64,000 nucleotides of DNA from Macrothele yani (lineage: Eukaryota; Arthropoda; Arachnida; Araneae; Macrothelidae). Shown here in pieces: positions 34,690 to 48,168 of the stretch. The stretch is taken from positions 118,308,270 to 118,372,269 of the forward strand of contig CM076995.1 of the NCBI GenBank assembly GCA_039090855.1, read 5' to 3'. The notes beneath the pieces are model-generated. The model saw nothing but the letters and a program-made list of their open reading frames with translations. It was not told the DNA's origin and did not search any database. The translations under genes and the position numbers were made by a program. How positions within the stretch are numbered: position 1 is the stretch's first letter; the number at the start of each line of letters is the position of its first letter.

Positions 34690-35300
34690 TGACAGAAAAA
34701 ACTCAGTTGAACGACCTGTCAATGTCATGAACTTGAGGCCATGTTGATAGTGTGAACTTTCTCATTCAAGAGGACTGACAGATTACCATGGCTGATATGT
34801 TAGGCATAAGTTATAATTATGTCTATTCAATGGTGCAGAGTACTTAGGATACCAGAAAATATGTGCCAGATAGGCAAAATGGAGACAAGCAATTAACACA
34901 AGCAACAGAAAGAGAATTGTTGAAAACTGTTCTTTTGCACCAAAACAATGCTCACCCATATACAACCATGGTGACAATTCAAAACCTCAATTTTGAGGTT
35001 CTTTCTCATTCACCTTACCTTTTGGATCTTGCAACAAGTGATTTTTATCATTTTGTTCCACTTAGAGATGCATGGCATGGTTGGACATTTGGTAGTGATG
35101 AAGAAGTCAAAGAAGCGGTGCATACATGGCCAGTGTCAGGTACAGCCCAAAATCTTCTTTTGCAATGGGATCAGGAAGTTTGTGGGCCACCACAAAAAAG
35201 TGTATAGAATTTCAGTGAGACTAACTTTGAAAAATAATGCTACCATTACAAGTTTCACTTTTGTTTGGTAAATGCAATAAAATTGCCTATACTTTTTGAT
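34690..35300 (+). pseudogene. mariner transposase remnant with internal deletion
   Basis: Near 34702 the bases encode VERPVNV, like the start of mauritiana/SETMAR-type mariner transposases. Near 34780-34860 comes ADMLGISYNYVYSMVQ, the second helix-turn-helix. Then, after deletion of the middle, 34920-35207 matches the C-terminal catalytic half: TVLLHQNNAHPYT, LNFEVLSHSPYLLDLATSDF, DEEVKEAVHTW. The catalytic Asp in HQDN is Asn, and YSPDLAPSDF reads YLLDLATSDF. At ~610 bp it is about half of a 1.3-kb mariner and carries frameshifts. It is inactive. Confidence 0.85.
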
Positions 35301-36416
35301 TTACCTCTGTATGTTTCGGAAACTTTAATAACAGCTTTAAAGGAAAACAGTGTCATTAGCGATATTACTTAAGCGATTTCTTCAAATTTTACTGAAAATT
35401 GTAAACAGAGGGTAACACATTTTTCTCAAGTGTCATGCATTTACTAACACCACATAGAAACACACACTCTCATTCCTATAGCAGTGCTAATCATGATACA
35501 AAGAAACATCAGTTGAGATGTGAAAAATGGACAGATTATGATGCTCAGGCGTATTCTGCCTTTTACGAGGAAAGCATGAAAAAGCTACTTAACCAAGATT
35601 TGTTTAAAAAATTTGCATTTTCTGTGTATACTGATTTATATAAATGAAAGGTTTGAGTATCAAAAGATAAGATAATATGGCAGTGACACAAGCAGCATCT
35701 TTGATTCTTGATTAATTATTGGTCCAAGGCTAACTTACTGGTTTTACAATTTTTCTGTTGCCACATGACAGAACTACAGTAGAATATTTATAATAGGTGC
35801 AACTATTTTAAACATCAATATGCATGAAGTTTTTGAAGGCTGAGCATCAAACCTGGCATGCTTTCTGACAAATATCCGAAGTTGATTTATAATTTTAACA
35901 GCTTGTATACACATAATTCACCAACTTCACACTTATATGTACTCCTATAGTTTGCAGAAATCATTAATGGGCAAGCAACAAAATACTTTAAGGAATACAA
36001 AGAAGTTGGAATCACCATTTTATTGTATGGTTTAAGACTAACATAACTAATATGATATGTAATCCATTAGGGTCACTAGGACACTATATCACATCACTTC
36101 ATAGTAGAATATTCACACAATAAATATTGTTATACAAAATGTAAGATGCATGGTCACTGACCATAATAAATTCACAATAGAGATTAAAATATGCTTTGAT
36201 GGTACTCTACTGGGTGCTTAACCATATGAAACAAGCAACAAATAATGAAATTAAATGAAAAAAATTGAAAGATGAACAAAGTTCAGTTTTTGAGAACTAT
36301 ATTATGTAGTCACTGAGATATTTGCAATAAGGTCATCACTTTCATTAATATAAGAATAATTATTACTTGCTTTCATCTGGAATTTTAGAAATGGTATCAA
36401 TATGTTATAGGTAACT
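35301..36416. other. Noncoding, nothing recognised
   Basis: AT-rich; the 70-codon frame at 35435-35647 has no recognisable domain and I treat it as chance. Confidence 0.6.
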
Positions 36417-36645
36417 TTATTTTATTTATTCACTTTTGTTTTATTTTTTAACAGTCCTTGTAAGTATGCAAGGCTATTTGCCTGTCACTAAGTTAAAAAC
36501 CACTAGTTCTAGGAAAGGGACGAATCTGCATTGTAGCAGAAGCCCATCATGGACTTGAACGAGGACACAACTCAAGCAATTAGCAAGAAGCCTGCTCCAA
36601 CCCCCTCACTTACTGAAGCAGCTAGATAACTAAGCCCTTTACATT
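36417..36645 (-). mobile_element. tRNA-derived SINE (minus strand)
   Basis: On the minus strand a tRNA-like head starts near 36642 (GGCTTAGTTATCTAGCTGC, A-box-like), with a B box GTTCAAGTCC at 36551-36560. A body includes CTGCTACAATGCAGATTCG and GTCCCTTTCCTAGAACTAG. It ends in an A-rich AATAAA-containing tail (complement of 36417-36455). A shared body with the element at 49565-49735 supports a SINE family. Confidence 0.65.
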
Positions 36646-36649
36646 ATTA

Positions 36650-37510
36650 GAAGCCTCTTGACCATACTTGCTATGCTGACTAACTCCTAGTAGGTGTGAA
36701 ACATCCTAATTCGTCAGTAATCCTGTACAGAAAAGGAAAATCAACTGTAAAACACATTTCATGTCCTGCCACAATTAATCTTGAAAAATGATGAAACATT
36801 TCTCTACTTCTGTCAGCCATACATGTTCACTGAAACCACAGTGTAACATCAATCTTAAAATTTTCTATAGACATTGACACAGTTCGGTACTACACTATAT
36901 TACTTAAAATGCAAAAAAGATAATATCTTTTTGCTTTAAAAAACTATCACATAAGGTCAATAATTAAAAGAAAGGAACAGGAGGAAATATAAATGTGAAA
37001 AGACAGAAGAAACATACAGAGCTTACATGTCACAGTGCAACATAATGTTTGCTCTGTTTTGTTTAAATATTTTCTTTTGTTTCTTTCTATTCATTGTTAT
37101 TTCTGTAAAGTGGCATTATAACAGATAATAAGCAGTGATGGAATTAGTAATCAGATAATGCTTGGTTTTCAAATTTTTTTGCTTAATGTGTCATCATCAT
37201 CAGGCAGCTTATTAGCATTCAGCAGCATCAACAGCTTCCTGGAAAGTACATCAATGAAAAAAATGACTGTGGTTTTTGCACCTCCTTTCCATAAAAGTAC
37301 AAATGGACAATGCAATGGAAATATTATGTGCATCAATGATTAATTTCATCCCAGTATCAATGGAACTCATACCAGCATGTTTCCACATGAAGAAATGTGA
37401 TGCACATCATGAAAGAAGATAAATATCTGGCATATAAAAAAAATTAAACTGTCTGGAGTTCATCCCTAAAGAAAAAAAAAAAAAAGAAAAAGAAAAAAAA
37501 ACATAGGGTG
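36650..37510. other. Noncoding, nothing recognised
   Basis: AT-rich spacer between the SINE and the pogo-like element, with A-rich runs at about 37469-37501. No gene-like frame. Confidence 0.6.
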
Positions 37511-37516
37511 AATGTA

Positions 37517-40500
37517 CTAGTGAATGACCGGATCCAGTAAATGCCCAATTTCTACTTAAAACGTTTAAAATAAGCTCCACAGGCCTGTTAGCCAATGAAG
37601 ATGCACAAATAAGAGAATCAGCGAAGTCTCTTGTAAGGCTTGTGATTGGCTGACCATAATCACATGATACAGAATCCAAAATGATGGTATACATATAGGT
37701 GCAGTGAGATTGTTTGTTCTGTTCAAACTCCACAATAAGGTAGGCCTTGTGCGATTAATCATGTAGTAATATAATATCACATATTATAGTAGTTCCTTCT
37801 TACTTTTATTATAATTGTTGTGGAACTTAAAAGTCATAAATCTACTTTTCATAGAAAGAAAACGTATATAACCTCAAATGCATGCAGTAGTAGTGGTGGT
37901 CACATACTGGAGCAATTCCCTGGTATGGTACTAGGGAATGGCCATTTTGGTCATACACTGGTGTTAGAAAAGATTCTGTCTCATGCTCTGTTACCAAGTA
38001 TAATGACCACCTTATAAATAATGCAAATATTTTTGTACCACTGAATCACCTAAAAGGGTACTGCTCCCAGTAAATGATCGACATAAATTGTGTGTCAGTC
38101 ATTTACTGGGTGACAGTAGTCATTTATTGGTTATACACTAATTACTGGATATGATGAAATTCTAGGTTATATTATTCATCTCATTTATATAGATTATATT
38201 CCAACATGGAAGATCGTGCAGACAGGAAGAAAAGGTCATACTCTCACTTCCGCTATACAGAAGATGATTTGTCTCAAGCTATAGCGGCAGTACGAAGTGG
38301 CACCACGAGTGCCAATAAAGCTAGTAAAACTTCCAATATTCCTAAAGAAACTCTCACAAATAAACTGCAACATAAGGCAACCATGGAGAGGAGAATGTGG
38401 CCACCTTCAACTTTGACGAAAGAAGACCACTTGGTAAAGTGGAAAATTGGGAAAGCCAAGCTAGGTTTCTCTATGCATCCTGATGAGGTGAAGGATGCTG
38501 TCCAAAAGGTTATAGTAGAAAATCAACAAAATAATTCATTTCAAAACAGTCTGCTAGGGAGGAAATGGGTAGAGTTATTCCTGGAACAAAATCCTGCTGT
38601 AGCTAGGAGAAATACAGAAATAATATTGGAAACACAGGTTGCTGTTACAGAAGAAATTATACGCGAGTGGTTTAAGGACCTACATGGTTTTCTGGAAGAA
38701 GCAGGAGCTAATGATTTGCTTAAAGATCCAAGCCACATATTCAATGCAGACGAGACAGGGATGGAATTTTGTCCTTAAACAGGCAAACTTCTAGTGCAAA
38801 AGATGTATAGGAATTTCTATGATATAGCACCTGATCAAGAGAAAAAATGCATCACAGTACTCTGTAATTATTCAGCAAATGGTTTGATGGTAGATCCAAT
38901 GATTGCTTATCCTTACCAGAGGATTCCTAGAGATGTTGCCGAATCTGTCCCCGACGGATATGCAGTTTGGAGAAGCGAATCTGGATGGATGATAAGTGCA
39001 AAATTTTTAGCATATTGCAAATGTGTTTTATCCATGACTTATTGCTAAACAAATTGAGTTCCATACACTTTTACTTCTGGATGGACATAAGTCCTATATA
39101 AATGAGGAGCCGTACAAATTCTGTGTAGAAAAGCAAATTATCCTTCTACCAAATGCAATGCATATTCTACAGCCTTGTGATGTAGCAATTTTTCGACCTC
39201 TGAAGAGTGAGTGGAGAAACGTTATCAGGAAGCACAAACAAGAAACTTCAAGACCAGTTTCAAAAGTTAATTTTGCTATTTTGTTCAGCAAAGCTTATCA
39301 GAAAACATTGAAAGCTGATACCATCAAGGGAGGTTTTGAAGTGCATGGATTATTCCCTTTTGATCCTGATGGGATCGACTATATTAAATGCATTTCAACT
39401 AGACAAAAGGAGTTATTCAGTCAAGGACAAGAGTCCAATAGACATGAAAATACATAAGAATACATTTTTGCACTCAGGGTGATAGAGAAGGAGATACCTC
39501 TAGATATGCTTGAGTCCTTCAGGGAAGCAGATGCAACCAGAATGGAACCAGTAACTGAAAAAGTATTGTTTTCTTTGTGTAAGACAATAAAATCCAAAAT
39601 TCGCATTAACAGTTCTCAGCATGCCCTAAGCATGACAGCAGACAGAGCAGTCAACATTTCTGCTTCAGCAGAAGATAATACCTATCAAGAAAGTATTATT
39701 GTACAGGATAGTGAAAACAATGGGAATCAAATTAGTATGTATCAGATGATATCCCATTGCAGTTCTTCATGAGTCTGATAATTATACTAATGTGCCTCCC
39801 GGACCATCTACAAGCACTGTGGCTGTTCCACATAAATCAGTTAGATCAAAAGGTGTCACTAATGTTTGGAGTAATCACTTACACTGGTCAAAACATGGAA
39901 ATGAAAAAGATATTGGAAAGAGGAAAAGAAAAACTGAATAAAATCCTTTCGCTGTGACTTCGGAAAAATGGAAGAAATACTATGACAAGAAATCAAGAGA
40001 AAGAAAGTGCAAAGCAAACAATGTAAAGAAGAAAGAAAGGAAAATAAAAAAACAAAAAATGAATCCTAGGAAAAAAATATAAGAAAACGCAAAGATTGGG
40101 AGAGTAAAACTGAGACAGATTTAGATGCCATGTCACTTGCTTCTGATATAGACATGATTTTGAGCTGTTTGCAACTCGCTCTGGCAGAAGTGATGTTCAT
40201 AACATTGATTTGAATAAAAATGATTATGTTATTGTAAAATATGAGGGGAAATATTATCTAGGAATAGTGGTGACAAAAAATAATACTGAATCCGAAGTAA
40301 AAGTAATGGCAAAGGCCAACGAAGACAAATGGAAATGGTCAAAAAAAGTTGATCAAATATGGTACAGCCATAGCACTATAATAGCATGCATTAAAGAGTC
40401 TGAGACAGTTGCAAAAGGGTCTTGTGTTTTCAAAGTTCCTGAAATGGATAATTACTTGATGTAGCCTGTAATGGTATGCATTCTGCTTATTATGAACTTT

Positions 40501-41093
40501 AAATAATTCTGAATTATAATTATATTTGTTTTTTAATTCCAAGTTCCTGATAGAGTATACAGGATAGAATGCTTGTAGTTTTGCTTAAATGTTAATAAAT
40601 TATATTTGTTTAAAATCTGAATCAAACTTAGTTTTTGTTTATAGGTAGCCTGATTTTCCCCTTTCCCAAGTTGATCCTTCTAAATTTAATTTAAATGAAC
40701 ATTGTCAGTAACATTTCCACATTTTAATAGAGCTTAAACTAGAAGAAATTACTCTGAGGCTGACTTTATAGGAAACCCGTGTTAAAATACAAGAAAATTA
40801 CATTTTTCATTGGTTTAAGCAACACATTTCAATAATTTCTGCCTGCGGTCATTTATTGGTGCCAGAGTAGTCAATCACTAGAAAGAAATGGTCATTTTCC
40901 GGGTTTCAAGGTAAGAGAAAGTTGTCTTCTTTATTCTGACTTTCTCTGTACTGCTAGAAAGAAACCAACATGTTAGTAGTATTCTATAGCACTTCTAGAT
41001 GCCTTTTACAGAAAGTTCTATTTGACTGTAATTGAATTTCATACAGCAATCAGGAAATATTCATGTTGTGACCCTTAACTGGTCATTTACTAG
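37517..41093 (+). mobile_element. pogo/Tigger-like DNA transposon (~3.6 kb)
   Basis: A DDE transposase remnant (38206-40464) is framed by ends that match imperfectly in inverted orientation: CTAGTGAATGACC at 37517-37529 and GGTCATTTACTAG at 41081-41093. The noncoding shoulders repeat the same motif in both orientations (near 37535, 38061, 38094, 38113, 40852 and 40893), which looks like a transposase-binding subterminal array. A clean TA duplication at these borders is not visible, so exact ends are uncertain. Confidence 0.75.
38206..40464 (+). pseudogene. pogo/Tigger-type DDE transposase with C-terminal extension
   Basis: The start ATG at 38206 gives MEDRADRKKRSYSHFRYTED, then a psq-type HTH (AIAAVRSGTTSANKASK, NIPKETLTNKLQ), a CENP-B-like second DNA-binding region (LGRKWVELFLEQNP) and the DDE domain: FNADETGMEF (first Asp), LLLLDGHKSY (second Asp) at ~39075, and LQPCDVAIFRPLKSEWR (third Asp region) at 39167. 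Further on are IEKEIPLDMLESF and a C-terminal module at 40210-40464 (NDYVIVKYEGKYYLGIVV) also seen in some insect Tigger-like proteins (recollection). Damage: stop TAA for AAA at 38776, frame change near 39040, stop at 39455, and a shift before 40210. Transposase acts in the nucleus on element ends; this copy is dead. Confidence 0.87.
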
Positions 41094-42496
41094 AACACTA
41101 ACATTATATCACAACTAAAAATATGTTCACACAAGTAAGTCAGTCTTATTTATGTAGATTTACTGACAACGAAATAATAAAAAAAGCTGCAATGATGTTT
41201 ATGCACTAATTTTAACACAAGGGCTCACTAAGATGACATATCCTCCTTAAATTGCCACTGTACTCTCTCTGTTCCTGTTCCAATAATACAAATAACATAA
41301 TGATTACTGAACTGGAGCCACTAGTCATAGACATTTTCTAAAGAAAGTAAATAAATCTGGAAAAGAAAATCGATCGTTAGTGCAAATTATTAATTATGTT
41401 TTAATCTTTTACCAGTGAATATGTCAAAAAATTTTTAATCACTTCAGTCTAAGGAAAACTATAAATTACTGCTCACATTGGATGCATTATTTACTTAAGT
41501 TCTTTCCTTTGGTTCCCGTATGATGCATTATTTACTTAAGTTCTTTTCTTTGGTTCCTGTATTCTACTTACAAAATATCTTATCACCTAGTCAGTTTTTA
41601 TCAAACAGAAGAACATACATGTATGTAGAACATTTTCCTCCTCTCTATATAGAAACTTTTTTGCAGCTGTCCTAAACTGTGCTGTTATTTGTTGGAGTTT
41701 TTCATGATTTGGCTGTACGCTGATAAAGAGCTATTTTTCTAATTCATTATCCACATTTGAATCACTATTGAAACAACAACAAAAGAAAAAAATTAAATCA
41801 TTAGGTGGAATAAAAAATACTTTAGCCATGTATCAAAATCTGTAGACAAGTACCTTGAAGCATTTCTGTTAGGCATTGATGTACTCTATATGTCTGGTTT
41901 TATCACAGTAGCTCTCTGTATACTTCTTAATTTCTTATCTTTCATATTCCAGATTGCTGCACACGCTATGTCCTAAAACTTTGTTGAAAATGTTTCTTCA
42001 CCAGTTTTATCAATAGTCTTTCACCATAAAACTTAATATAGACTGTTATAGCACTGGTTGGACTTGCTGTTTGAAAACTTCATCCCACATTTTGGTTCTT
42101 ACAGTCATGATAACAGTTTTTTGCATAGAACTAATGCTAAAGAGATGTAAGGCATACTAGATCGAGATTGCCTATTACCTTGAAAGTCCTGTTAGATAGC
42201 TCTGTTTAATTAATATCTTTCAGTAGTAGCCCTACCTGAAAAATGTCACAGAAACATAGTGAACCAAACAACAGGAACAAGTTTTAAACAGAAACTTTTT
42301 TGCTACTGCCATAACAGGTTTTTTAAAGAAACAAATAACATTCACAATGAAAGAATTGTTGATAAAACTGGAGAAGATACTGTAAAACAAAGGATAAAGG
42401 CATACAGTATAACACTATCTAAGAAAGAGAAAATATTACCACAACTTCCATAAGCCACAACAGGAAGGTTAAAGATAAAATGATGCATACAGAAAG
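41094..42496. other. Noncoding, nothing recognised
   Basis: AT-rich; contains the 41-bp tandem duplication at 41481-41562. The short frame at 42259-42453 lacks domains. Confidence 0.6.
41481..41562 (+). repeat. 41-bp tandem duplication
   Basis: GATGCATTATTTACTTAAGT and the following 21 bases occur twice in a row (41481 and 41522), differing at two sites. Confidence 0.9.
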
Positions 42497-42504
42497 GTGC
42501 TATG

Positions 42505-44013
42505 CAGGTGTAGGTTTACTACTAGGGCAACCTAAGCCATGGCCTAGGGCTCTGGATATTGAGGGGCACCAAAATTTTGGGAACACATGTGACGAAAGCC
42601 ATTTCACTTTATTACAGGAACAAACAAAAAAAAAAAGTGAGAATGAAATAGGATTTTGCATTTATACTGTACATATAGCACTGAGTAGTATAATGCAGTT
42701 AATACTTAATATTACAATTGTATTAGTACTCTTTCAATTTATTTAATTATTAAAAATATCAATTTATTTTGAAACAAGGTCGACCAACAGGGAGACCAGA
42801 ATCACAGAAAAAAGTGAGTTCAGTAAGCCAGCAAAGTTACTTCTTCCTGGCAAGGTAAATCTCAGAAGTCAAAAGAAGAAGGGGCATTTTTTCAACAGAG
42901 GTTGCTGACAGACAGGCGCACATAAGAGTAGAAAGCTTGGAGGCTGAAACAGATAGTTTTTTTGTTTTTTTTGTTTTTTCACAAGTCATGCATTTAACAG
43001 ATTAGAGGGTTATAGTTAGAAACCCGAAATCAGAATGGTTTACTCCATGAAGCAGATTTCTACAAGAACAAGGCTCCCAGGAAAGTGTGGGTGACAGGGG
43101 AGGAGAACAAACTGGTTAGACAATGCATTTTGCAGCATGCAGCTTCAATTAGATTATTTATCTAAATTCAAACAAGAACATCTGTATTTTCAGAAATTGT
43201 GGTATAATTTAGATAGGCCAATGAGACAAATTCAAGTGTTCCTGTCACAGATATGTTACAATATTATAAGGAAAAAAATAATCGATTAAACTTTTCTGAA
43301 TATTGATGTTATCTTAAGGATTTACCTATGCATACCTACCATCAGCACATCTACAGAATAAAAATTTTCTCTTTCTCTTTTGAAAACCATCCACAATTAT
43401 TCATGATTATTTGAGAACACCTCCTTCTTTGGAAAGAAAGATTGCATTTGCAACTTAGCTACTTCATTCAAGCATTGTAGAAACATTGATGTTTGTTGAT
43501 ATAGTTTAAAGTTGTTGCCACAAAGAAATCAATAATTTTTTTTAGTCGTAATTTTAATAATTTATGTTTATTCATTCCCTCCTTTACTCAGTCATTCAAT
43601 CAATTTGCAATGAACATAGGTAGTAGCACAACGTTTAAAACAGAAATTCCAAAAATAGTATTGCTACATTAAAAATTTTAATGAAAAATTTACATAAGTA
43701 TGTTAAAAATCAAGCAGTTACATTTGTGTATATAAAAATTGATGGTGAAATGAAGTTTCAAAATTGTGCAATGTAAACTTGCAAGAAAATTATATTTAAA
43801 ACTTTTATTTCAATGCCCAGTTTTAAATATTACATGTGGTAAAATTTTACACAGCTGTGCTTGAGAATATACTTATTCTTTGTGTCATAAAAAATCTATA
43901 CATAATTATAATGTGAAATTAGACTGGAAGTAAATTTTTACATTAAAATATGTTTGCTTGGGGTTGTCTGATTTTTCTTGGCCCAGGGCACTGAATATTT
44001 AAACCCACCTCTA
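42505..44013. mobile_element. Non-autonomous hAT-type element (1509 bp)
   Basis: The 8-bp target GTGCTATG is duplicated exactly at 42497-42504 and 44014-44021. The ends are imperfect inverted repeats: CAGGTGTAGGTTTA on the left against TAGAGGTGGGTTTA (complement of the right). Both shoulders also carry CCTAGGGC / CCCTGGGCC-like segments (42543-42550; 43979-43988). No transposase inside; the interior is AT-rich noncoding. Confidence 0.8.
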
Positions 44014-46302
44014 GTGCTATGACAAACTCATGAAGCAAACAATATAATTTTAACATTACATGTTAAAATTATGTACATCAGAAACTTCCTTTTCACCAGT
44101 ATGATAGTAAGTATTCTGCATTATATTTTTCTGAGTAAACAATGATTTAAAAATGACTTATTTTTATTATTATTATTAACATTCCATAAAGGAAACTGTG
44201 TCCAAAAATAAAATGAAATGTCCTCTTCTAAAACTACCAATAATGCCAATGGATTGTTGAATTTTAAATTTTGTACTCGCTTTAGACGTTTGAAGAGTTT
44301 CAGCCTAAAATAAAAACATCTTACAGGGCAAGTAAAGCAAAACATACAAAATAAAACATAGATTATATATGTAAAGAAAACAAAAAAATTAAAAAACTTT
44401 TCAGTCTTAATCTATTCTGTCTTATAACTACATAGCTACACAATTGTTTCATCATTCAATGTTGCATACCAAACAAAAACAAATGGAACAACTATGTTAG
44501 TGAAATCCAACCTCAGAAATTTCATTTAATTTTGCTATGAAGACAACTTTCTAAATATTTCCCATTTTCAGTTCTTCCCTAATTTATGATATAGAACATT
44601 CATACATACAAAGATTGCACTTCATGGGGAAATGCTTACATTGCAATTCCTAGGTTTTGATGCTCTACCATTTTCATTATTATAGTGCACAGTATAAAAA
44701 CATTACTGCTGTGTTCTTCTGTGAGTAGAGCAAAATTAACTATGCATATTTGCTGCACAAGTTAAATTTTAAACATACATTAGAAATTCACTATTTTAGA
44801 ATAAATTTGCCTTAATATACTATATTATATTATGGATACAGCTAATCATGGTCAATAATCACACAGTGAAAGTGAATTATACATGGTCTAATTGTGAGGT
44901 TTACATACTGATCCTTTCTTGTTTCATTCATGAAATTGAAATTATGAGAACTAGCTTATGGCATCCCCAGTTTTTCTGAATGTGTATGGGATGAAATTTA
45001 TTCTTCTCACAGATCAAGCTACTATCAACTACAGTTTACTCTCAAAGTTCTACAAGAAGGAAAACATAAACTTCTATACACAATTTGGTTTCACTGCAAT
45101 ATGCAAACAGCTTACTACAGTACCCTAAAAAATTCAAAAAAGATATTTTAAAAAGAAGGTAGCTTTTCAATTACTTAAGGCATTTTCAATTGAAGTTTTT
45201 TGTACACTGAAGTACAATAAAAAGCCCTGGCTGAGAAAACTGACATTTATTTTCTCCCTGCAGAAGAGAATAACAAATGCTAATTTTGCTCTTTTCTTGT
45301 GTCTGAAGAAAGATTACATGAGTCAGAGCTTCCTTCACCCCACACACTCAAAAAGGGTAGGGAAAATACTTTAGTTTCCGAAGCATTCAAAATGGTGAAA
45401 CTTCAGTCTAGAAACTTTGTCAGACTATGTCAATACATTAAGCAAATGGCTGAGTTGGAGTAAACTTCATTCCAATACAACATTTTGCTAATAATGGATT
45501 CCACTGGGAACAAATAATTATACAATATATAAAATACCATGTACAATAATGTCATGATTCCTAAAAATATGCAAATCGTATTATCAAGGAAAGTAATCTT
45601 TGAAGTTATATTTTGTTATGCTTTATAAATCAGCATGACAAAAATTGCTTTAGTTTTTGTCATAACAGTAGAAGATTAAATAAAAACAATTACAGTTAAC
45701 AACAATGAATTTTTTCATGTGTTACTAAATTTTTTAAATTATTTACATTATATTCATGTGTTACTAAAATTTTTAAATAATACAGCATATTTATTTTTAA
45801 TCTATGTATCTTTTCATATTTACATGTGGAGTACACAAAATGACGTAATCTGTAATAGTGTAATAGTAACAACAACATTAATAATTATATTTCCTAATCA
45901 TATGCACAGTAATACTGATTTACAAAACAGTTATAATTTCAACATCTACTGCACACATAGCAAAATTTTATAAATAATATGCTAGTTGTTATGTTATAGA
46001 AATTACATATCACATATGAATAACAGATTTAGAATTTGAAGATAGCCTAACTATGATATGTGCATTGTGCAACAATCATATGGTTTTCTTTTTAAATTAA
46101 GGCTGGATTCTTGGAGGCATAGCATGAATGTACATGCATAGATGAGATCCACCTATATCAATTCAGTCAAAACTATGTACTTTGAAGAAATCAATAAAAT
46201 CAAAAATTTAATTATATAAAAGTCAATTTATATATATATATATATACTCAAGGAAATATTTCAATGAGACAGATGCTATTTTTTTTACCTTAATTATGAA
46301 AA

Positions 46303-47060
46303 TCTGGCTGAATTGTTTGATGTAAAGTGCACAAATGAGGCCAAATAGTGGCCTTATCCATGCGCACTTAAAATCATAAAGATACAACACATTTTATTTT
46401 TTTCTTAAACCTAGATATAGAATCTTTATGATTCCTATATCATAAATATACAATGCATGCTTTTTTCTCTTAAACCTAGTATTGAAGTCAAATTTTCCCC
46501 TCAAAAGTCAAATTTAAAGTAAAATCGTTTTTATATGAAACAAAAACAAAAAAAATATTAAAAACTGCTATTTGGACTAGTCCTTGCTAACTATCACATA
46601 GATACATATTTGGTACCTAAAAACTTTATTGCATGTTTCCAATTTTCTATTCCATAGCTATCAAACTGAGAAATGTTGCACTCAGCCTCCACATTATAGA
46701 TTTTGATCACAGATCATGGATGACATCACAATGATGAATGATAAAAACCTGGCTGAATTTTTCAATGTAAAGATGTTTTTACTTTCTTTAACCTAGTACT
46801 GTTGATAAATTCAAAAGTCACATTTGAAGTACAATAATTTTTATTTAAAATAACAGAATTATTAAAAAACACTATTTGGCCTTGTCCATGCACACTATCC
46901 ATAAACTAATACTCAGTACCTCTAAGGTCCTTTTTTTTTTTTTTTTTTTTTCTATTTCAAATTTTCTGTTCCATAGCTGTCAAACTGAGCATTTGCTGCA
47001 ATCAATCTCCAAATCATAAAGATACAACAGGGTTTTGAAGATTATGGATGACACCATAAT
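46303..47060 (+). repeat. Two degenerate tandem copies of a ~0.3-0.4-kb unit
   Basis: Matching anchors in the same order: CTGGCTGAATTGTTTGATGT (46303) with CTGGCTGAATTTTTCAATGT (46748); CTTAAACCTAGTATTG (46470) with TTTAACCTAGTACTG (46787); CTATTTGGACTAGTCC (46567) with CTATTTGGCCTTGTCC (46868); ATTCCATAGCTATCAAACTG (46648) with GTTCCATAGCTGTCAAACTG (46967). Spacings of 301-318 bp hold for the last three, while the first is 445 bp, showing extra sequence in copy 1. Confidence 0.75.
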
Positions 47061-48121
47061 GATAAATGCACACCATGGCAAATATGGAATTTTATTAAAA
47101 GGAACTGAACTGAAAGAAAGTTCCTCACTGGCCCAGGATATTCATCTCCAGTAATCAGTTTAGTTAAAACTATTACTGTGATTAAGCCTGATATCATCCT
47201 TGCGGTCTTTCTACTTCCTTAAAAGAGAAGGATAAAAATCCAAGAACAGTTTTCAGAGAAACACATGATAGATTAAAAAGTCTATTTCATCTATATTATA
47301 CCATTATAACCAAGAATTGCTTGTTTTGAGCTTTTTGTTTAATCATATGAAAAAAATCACATGAGCTTTTTGTTTAATCTAAACTGAAAAAGAAAGTATT
47401 CTGGTACTGTACTAGTAAATGACTTTCCCTTACCTTAGAATAGAAAATAAACTGCCTCAAACCATATGTTACTATCACATAAAATCATACATGTACAAAG
47501 AAAGCACCATGTTTCCAAGAAATTCTCCTGATTTTTCTAAAAAATTTGCATAAAAATCTTACATGCATTCATTTCTGTATGATAACTTAGCTTAAAAAGT
47601 ACAATATAATGTCATTACACTATTTTTAAACAGGCAGACACAGTACTGCAAATAATGCAGGAGAGGCAAACAATTTAGTTGGTGTAGGAATATTTCAGCA
47701 CACTAAGAACTTTTTAAATGAGCAAAACAAATTAAGCCTTATCAGTTATAATTATGAATAGGACCAAACTTTGGAAAATTCTGCTTGCATCTGTTGAATG
47801 GAGTTTTTATTACCATAGCATTTATGTGAATTTTATGGTACACATACTTGTAGAATTTAAACTTGCAATATTTCAGTATGGCAAAAATAGGAAGTTAATT
47901 TTTTTTTTTTTTCAATTTAAACAAATAACTTAAATATGCTTTTCCCCCTGAAATCAGTCCCAAAGTATCAAATTTCCACACAGTTGGTAACAATAAAAAA
48001 AAAATGTTATTAGTTCGATACAGTGTACACAGATCTTGTCAAGACACCCAATTTCTATGCACGGCTGGTTATGAATAAAATGTTTAAAAAAAATGCTCTT
48101 TGTTTTCCAGTGACACATAAA

Positions 48122-48168
48122 TTAAAGGTTTAATCTGTACTTCGGCATGACAGAGATTAAACCTTTAA
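48122..48168. repeat. Perfect 15-bp-stem hairpin
   Basis: TTAAAGGTTTAATCT (48122-48136) and AGATTAAACCTTTAA (48154-48168) are exact complements around a 17-base loop. A third half-copy, GGTTTAATCTGCACC, follows at ~48189. Confidence 0.85.
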
